A DNA stretch of 23,520 nt. It comes from Trichosporon coremiiforme (lineage: Eukaryota; Basidiomycota; Tremellomycetes; Trichosporonales; Trichosporonaceae). Under the pieces are notes generated by a model. The model ran no database searches, had not been told where the DNA came from, and saw nothing but the letters and a program-made list of their open reading frames with translations. Below, in pieces: positions 18,859 to 23,520 of the stretch; position 1 is the stretch's first letter, and each line of letters starts with the position of its first letter. A program made the translations under genes and the position numbers. The DNA is taken from assembly GCA_039545355.1 (NCBI GenBank), contig BCJJ01000093.1, forward strand, positions 1 to 23,520. The letters are read 5' to 3'.

Positions 18859-21800
18859 CTAGTACCTCGCCTGGCGGTTCACGACGTTAAGAATCGCCTC
18901 CCTCGCGTTCCTGACGCTCTCCTCGTCGCCCGTGATCGTAATCAGGTCGTCGTCCTTGCCGACTGTGATGTCGGCTCCGGTCTCGGCGCGGAGGCGGCTG
19001 ATCGTCGCGCCCTTGCTGCCAATGATGCGCGGGAACGCGCTCCGCGGCAGGCCGGTGAGGAGGCCGACGTGCGTCGCGCTCTTGGCGGACTCGAGCGCCT
19101 TAGTGAGAATAGACTCGGCACGGTCCAGGTCCTCCTCCTTTGCGCGGAGAGTCCAGGACTCGTCGCCCTCGGGACCGTCCTGGTAGTTCTCGCGAAGCTC
19201 GAAGGAACCCTCCTCGCTGTCGTCGGCATCGAGGTCGATGCGCGCGGCCTTGGCCGCCAGGTCGTCCGAGGGAGAGAACGTGGGCTTGGCAGGGCCAGTG
19301 GGAATGTTGAGGAACGCGCCGACGCCGCGGATGGACCGGATCAGGTTCGGCTGCTCCGCCACCGCGTGGTGGTACTTGGCCGGAACGGAGACGGTGCGCT
19401 GGGCGAGGTCGCCGCGGCCGCCGCGCTGCCCACGCTCGCGCTCAGAGGGCACGGTCTTGAGCGATTCGGACGCCTTGGCAATCGCCTCGTCGGTACCGAC
19501 GACCTTGACAATGTCCTCCTTCTCGGCGCCCTCGAGCTCGGACGCGTTCTCGACCTCGCCGACACTGTTGTACTGCCTCGAACCGGGGAAGTGGATCGCG
19601 GCACCGGAACGGCGCTGCAGGTCCTGCAGGGCCGAGCCGCCGCGGCCGATCTTGCTCGCGTGGTTCGCGTGGGGGACCACGACACCGACGACCTTGGTCG
19701 CGCGAAGAGCGTTCACGGCCTTCTCGAGCTCGGCCTGCAGCTTCTGGACGACCTTGCGGTCGCCGCGGAGACGGACCTGGTCCGCGTCGTCGCCCTGGCG
19801 TGGGAACGTGACGAGGCCGGCCTGCTTGTGCGCTTCCTCCGGACCGCCGCACGACGTGATCAGCTCGCGGAGCTTCTGGCCGCCCTGGCCAATAAGGGTG
19901 CGATGGAACCGCGGCTCAACCGTCAGGCTGACCGTGACCTCGTCGCCGAACTGCTCGACGAGGTCGAGGATGGCGGCCTTGGCGGCAGCGATCGCCTTCT
20001 TGTCGCCGCGGACCGTGACCGAGGTCTTCTCGCCGTCCGAGCTCTTGTCGATGTCGATCTGCGCACCAGTGTCGTCCTTGATGCCGTTGATCGTGGCGCC
20101 GGCCTTGCCGACGATGAACGCGATGGCCTTCTGAGGAACAGTGAACTTGGCCTCCTGGCGCGACTCGGCCTCGAAAGCCGCAGCCTCGAGCAGCTCGGCC
20201 TTGGCGGCCGCAACACCCTTCTTGCCACCGCGGATCGTGACCTCGTCAGGCTTGGCGCCCTCCTTGCCGTGCGGGAACGAGAGCTTGACGCCGTACTTCT
20301 CCTCGAGACGGATGGCATACTTGCCGCCGGCGCCGATGAGGGCGGGCTGGATCTCGGGCTTGATACGCACAATCTCCGTGACCTCGTCCTCGAGCTTCTC
20401 GATCTGCGCCTGCAGACGGCGCTTGGCCTCCTCGACGGCCTCCTTGCGGCCGACAATCTTGCAGTGCACGAGCGCCTTCTTGCTCTTCTTGGCCTCCTCG
20501 GCGTCGTCAAAGTTGACCTTGACGCCGAGCGTCTCGCGCAACTTGTTGATAGCAGAGCCCGACGAGCCGACAAGCTGGCCGACGTACTTCTTGTCAACGT
20601 CAAACTCGGCAGTGTACCCGTTCAGGATGTCGTCGTTCTTGGCGTCCTCAACGATCTGCTTGATCGACGCGACGACGCGGTCGACCTCGTCGGCAGGGCC
20701 GCGGACAATGACGGCGTTCTCGGGCGTGTCGTCCTTGGGTCCGTTCTTGCCAGAGCCAGAGCCGACCTTGACAGTGACGAAACCGTCCTCGCCGATGAGG
20801 GCGTTCAGGACAGTACCGCCGGTGCCGATGATGGCGCGGTGCCACTTCTTGTCGACGTCGAGCGTCTCGGTCTTGACGTCGGAGAACTTCTTCGTGAGCT
20901 CGTTCAGCTTGTCGGCGGCGGCACCGACGAGCTCCTTGAGCTTGGAGTCACGCTGCTTCTTGTCCGCGGGCAGGTCAGTGCCGGTGTAAACAATGTGGAC
21001 CTCCTCGTTCTCGTCGTCCTTCTGCGGGAAGATGGCGAGAACCTTGTTGTCCTTCTCGAACTGCTGGATGCGCGCGCCCTTGGCACCACGGAGCAGGGGC
21101 TGGACGGCGGGGTCGACCTTGACAGTGGTGATGGCAGCAGGGACGATAGACTTGATGGCGGCAACGACCTGGTCGCGAGCCTTGAGGACGTCGTTCTTGT
21201 TCTCGCCAACAATCTCGACAATGACCTTGCCGGTCGAGTCGACGGTCGAGGGCTTGGGGGCGTAGATCTTGATGTCGTCAAAGCCAGAGGCGATGTTCTT
21301 GAGAGTAGACGAGCGCTGAAGGTAGCGGGCGACCTTCTTGGCGTGGGGGAACGGCTGGGGCGTGTTGACCTGGGAGATGGCGACGACGTCGACGGGCTCG
21401 ACAGCGGCCGCGCCAGCCTTGGACATGGCGAGCTCGATCGCCTTGAGGAGACCAGAGTGGGGGCCACGCATCATGACCTGCTCGTTCGGGTCCGAGGCGG
21501 GGGGCAGGTCGATGATGCAGCCGGTCTGCTCGAGGATGTCGTCGGCGGCGGCGCCAATGAGGTAGCGGTGCTGGCGCTTGGGGACGACGATGCCAAACTC
21601 CTTGAGCGAGTCGACGAGGCCCTCGAACTGGCGCTGGATCTCGTCAACAACGAGCTTAACCTTCTCCTTGTCGCCCTTGACCTTGATCGCGAGCTCCTTG
21701 GGGACGGCAGACGAGGGCGCGGCGTCCTCGTCGTCATCCTCCTGGATAGCCTTCCAGACAGCGGGGGGCGGGACGTGGACCTTGACCTCGCCCTCGCCGA

Positions 21801-22784
21801 TCTCCTCCTCGAGCTTGCGCGCGTTGGCGCCGCGCGGGCCAGCGATGAAGGGGAAGTACTTGGACGGGATGTTCTTGATCGTGGACGAGCCCTGGCCGAT
21901 CTTGTGCGAGATCAGAGCGTAAATCTTGTCACGGGCGTCCTTGGCGGCAGCACCCGTTCCGGCAATAGTAATCGTAACCTGGGGCTCCTCGTCCTCGTTG
22001 TCCGAGTCGTCGTCATCGTCCTGGTGCTCGCGGGGGTCCCAGGCGGGGAGCGAGTCGCGGCGGGGGATGTCGATCTTGGTGGAGGTAGCGTCGGTGATGG
22101 ACTTGAGCGTTGCGCCCTTGGGGCCGATGATAGTGCCGATAGTAGTGATGGGGACCTCGACCTCGAGGACGACGGGCTTGCTAAGGCCGCGCTCGATGAT
22201 CTGGCGGGCGAGCGCGAGGCGCTTGGGGTCCGAAGCCTTGACATGGAACTGCTTGAGGCCGGTCGACATCTGGGTCGATGACTCGACGACGGCGCCAGTC
22301 TGCTCCTGGACCTTCTTCATAGTTTCCTGGACAACCTTGCCGGTCGCGAGCTCGTTGGCGGGGATCGAGAACGTCTCAGTGTACGGGTGCGAGCCGGCGG
22401 TGGCGTGGCCCTGGCGACCGAGACCGCCGGGGGCGGTGGGCTTCTTGAGCGCACCAGCCTTGATAGCAGGCTTGGAGGCCCAGGCAGACAGAGCAGGAGC
22501 AGCCTTGGCGGGAGCGGGAGCGGCGGCCGACGAGCCGAGAGAAGGGAACATCTCCGTCGACGAGGCATCGATGTCGTTCGTGTTAGGAGTGTTCGAACCG
22601 GACGCCTTGGAGGCGGCAGTGGGGCGGGCAGGCGAGGGAGCACCGCCCAGCGAGGGGAACGGGTCCGGAGCACCCTCGAGCTGGTGACGCTGAGACAGTC
22701 AGTACAGGTATCGAAGAAAGGGAACAGATCACACGGGCGGGCGGTGGAACTTACCTTCTGGAGTTCGGCAGCAGAGAGAGCCAT
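18859..22784 (-). CDS. SCP160: SCP160/vigilin, multi-KH RNA-binding protein
   Basis: Polyribosome- and ER-associated RNA-binding protein that affects translation of many mRNAs. Exons 22784-22755 (10 codons, MALSAAELQK) and 22689-18859 join in phase 0 across a 65-nt intron (GTAAGT to CTGACTGTCTCAG); 1286 aa, against 1222 in yeast. The N-terminus has two FPSLG motifs (21-25 and 58-62), similar to the PSLG motif in yeast Scp160. About a dozen KH modules run from about 190 to the end. GxxG loops are visible as GPKG (about 198), GPRG, GAKG, GTGG, GSSG, GAGG, GKAG, GQGG, GRGG and, last, GSKG (about 1231). Two modules have lost the loop: YLIGAAADDIL (about 385) and SIRGVGAF (about 1130). Loss of GxxG in some modules is usual in vigilins. 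An Asp/Glu stretch inside the first modules (about 216-230) forms a loop. It is strongly codon-biased, as for an abundant protein. Confidence 0.97.
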
Positions 22785-23123
22785 TGTTCAGGATGCGATC
22801 GATGCCCGTGCGAGTAGCGTTGTAGCGGTAAGACCAGAGACCGAGAGACCGACGGGGAGCGTGGGTACGCTAGAACCGGAGAGATGGAGTGTGGAATGAG
22901 GTGGGCGTTGTAGAGCCTTGGGGAGAAGAAGGAAAGGAAAGAGGAGGATGCGATGCGATGCGACGTCGGCGTGGCCAGCGGCAGCGGCAGCGCCAGCGCC
23001 AGCGAGCCAGTGGGCGATCCAGCCAGCCCAGCGAGGTTCGAGTTCAGGATCCCGACATTTACACCCGTCATGGAGCCACAATCGCGCGGCGCGCTCCTGT
23101 CCGGCTCAACCACCACACCCACC

Positions 23124-23153
23124 CAGTCAGCCAGTCAGCCAGTCAGCCAGTCA
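23124..23153. repeat. CAGTCAGC octamer repeat
   Basis: Three exact tandem copies (23124, 23132, 23140) plus a partial fourth. Confidence 0.85.
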
Positions 23154-23430
23154 TCGCTCAGGGCCGCTCGTGATCGTGCTATGCATACACCCTCGCCTGC
23201 TCGGACACCGACACCTGCTACTTGCTCGCGTGCATCTCCTGAACTGCCTGTTCCTGTGGCCATGTCCACAGTGTCCTCAGTGCTGTCCGTGCTCTATGAT
23301 ACATGAGAAATCGCATTTCCGAACAAGAAGAAAGGACAGAGCTGCTCAAAGCTACAACTGGGGAGGGAACGATCGGAATTCTCTAGTATGGTCGTACACA
23401 ACTGTCTCTAGCAAGTCTATTTGGGCACAT

Positions 23431-23477
23431 GTGTGTGTGTATGTGTGTGTGTATGTGTGTGTGTGTGTGTGTGTGTG
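23431..23477. repeat. (GT)n microsatellite
   Basis: GT dinucleotide tract interrupted by two A insertions (near 23441 and 23453). Confidence 0.95.
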
Positions 23478-23520
23478 CCCTTGGAAGTTTCGAAGTGGGG
23501 TGCGAATGGAGTGCTGTGTA

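Larger units (their letters stand above)
22785..23520. promoter_or_regulatory. SCP160 upstream region, repeat-rich
   Basis: Leader and promoter of SCP160 (minus strand), running to the window end. It holds CAG/GCC-rich short repeats at about 22975-23010, a CAGTCAGC repeat and a (GT)n tract. Small open frames on both strands are low-complexity and not called. Confidence 0.45.

Noticed and set aside
18805..22281. Very long + strand open frame (1158 codons) opposite SCP160
   Set aside because: It is the exact antisense of the KH-protein codons and is open only because SCP160 avoids TTA, CTA and TCA; the predicted product is Leu/Asp/Val-rich without domains.
1..23520. tRNA or rRNA genes, transposons, CRISPR arrays
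   Set aside because: I saw no tRNA T-loop signature, rRNA-like sequence, transposase or reverse transcriptase motif, terminal repeats, or regularly spaced repeat array. The intron modules are too diverged and irregularly spaced for CRISPR, and the organism is a eukaryote.

Overview
The window is nuclear DNA from a basidiomycete fungus, most likely a Tremellomycete yeast (Trichosporonales/Cryptococcus relatives). This is inferred from compact genes, very short introns (32-65 nt, with one of 149 nt), G/C-ending codons and the protein families present. Joining exons at GT-AG sites restores in-phase reading frames for seven genes. Their introns share the branch-point/acceptor pattern (A)GCTRAC-N-CAG, and the donors are mostly GTGAGY or GTAAGT. 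An eighth gene (RING) needs no intron.

Layout, left to right. (1) 248-1322 (+): unrecognised membrane-anchored protein with two 32-nt introns. (2) 1323-3603: no confident gene; from about 1766 to 3211 it is unusually dense in intron-like modules. (3) 3604-5016 (-): GCV1, the mitochondrial aminomethyltransferase (T-protein) of the glycine cleavage system. (4) 5954-7672 (-): PSR1-like FCP1/SCP-type phosphatase. (5) 9235-11673 (-): SDA1, a 60S ribosome-biogenesis factor. (6) 12459-14345 (+): unrecognised Ser/Pro-rich protein in four exons. (7) 14731-15097 (-): mitochondrial large-subunit ribosomal protein mL60 (MRPL31), with a possible in-phase alternative last exon just downstream. (8) 16193-18451 (+): intronless multi-pass membrane protein with a RING-H2 finger. 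(9) 18859-22784 (-): SCP160/vigilin, a multi-KH RNA-binding protein.

The genes do not form an operon or cluster; they are independent housekeeping and regulatory genes. Three concern translation (SDA1, mL60, SCP160) and two act in mitochondria (GCV1, mL60). SDA1 and the Ser/Pro-rich gene diverge from one intergenic region, as do mL60 and the RING gene. The RING gene and SCP160 converge. I saw no transposon, tRNA, rRNA or CRISPR array.

The segments most worth a second look are the intron-module field at 1.77-3.21 kb, the possible alternative terminal exon of mL60, and the two unrecognised proteins.
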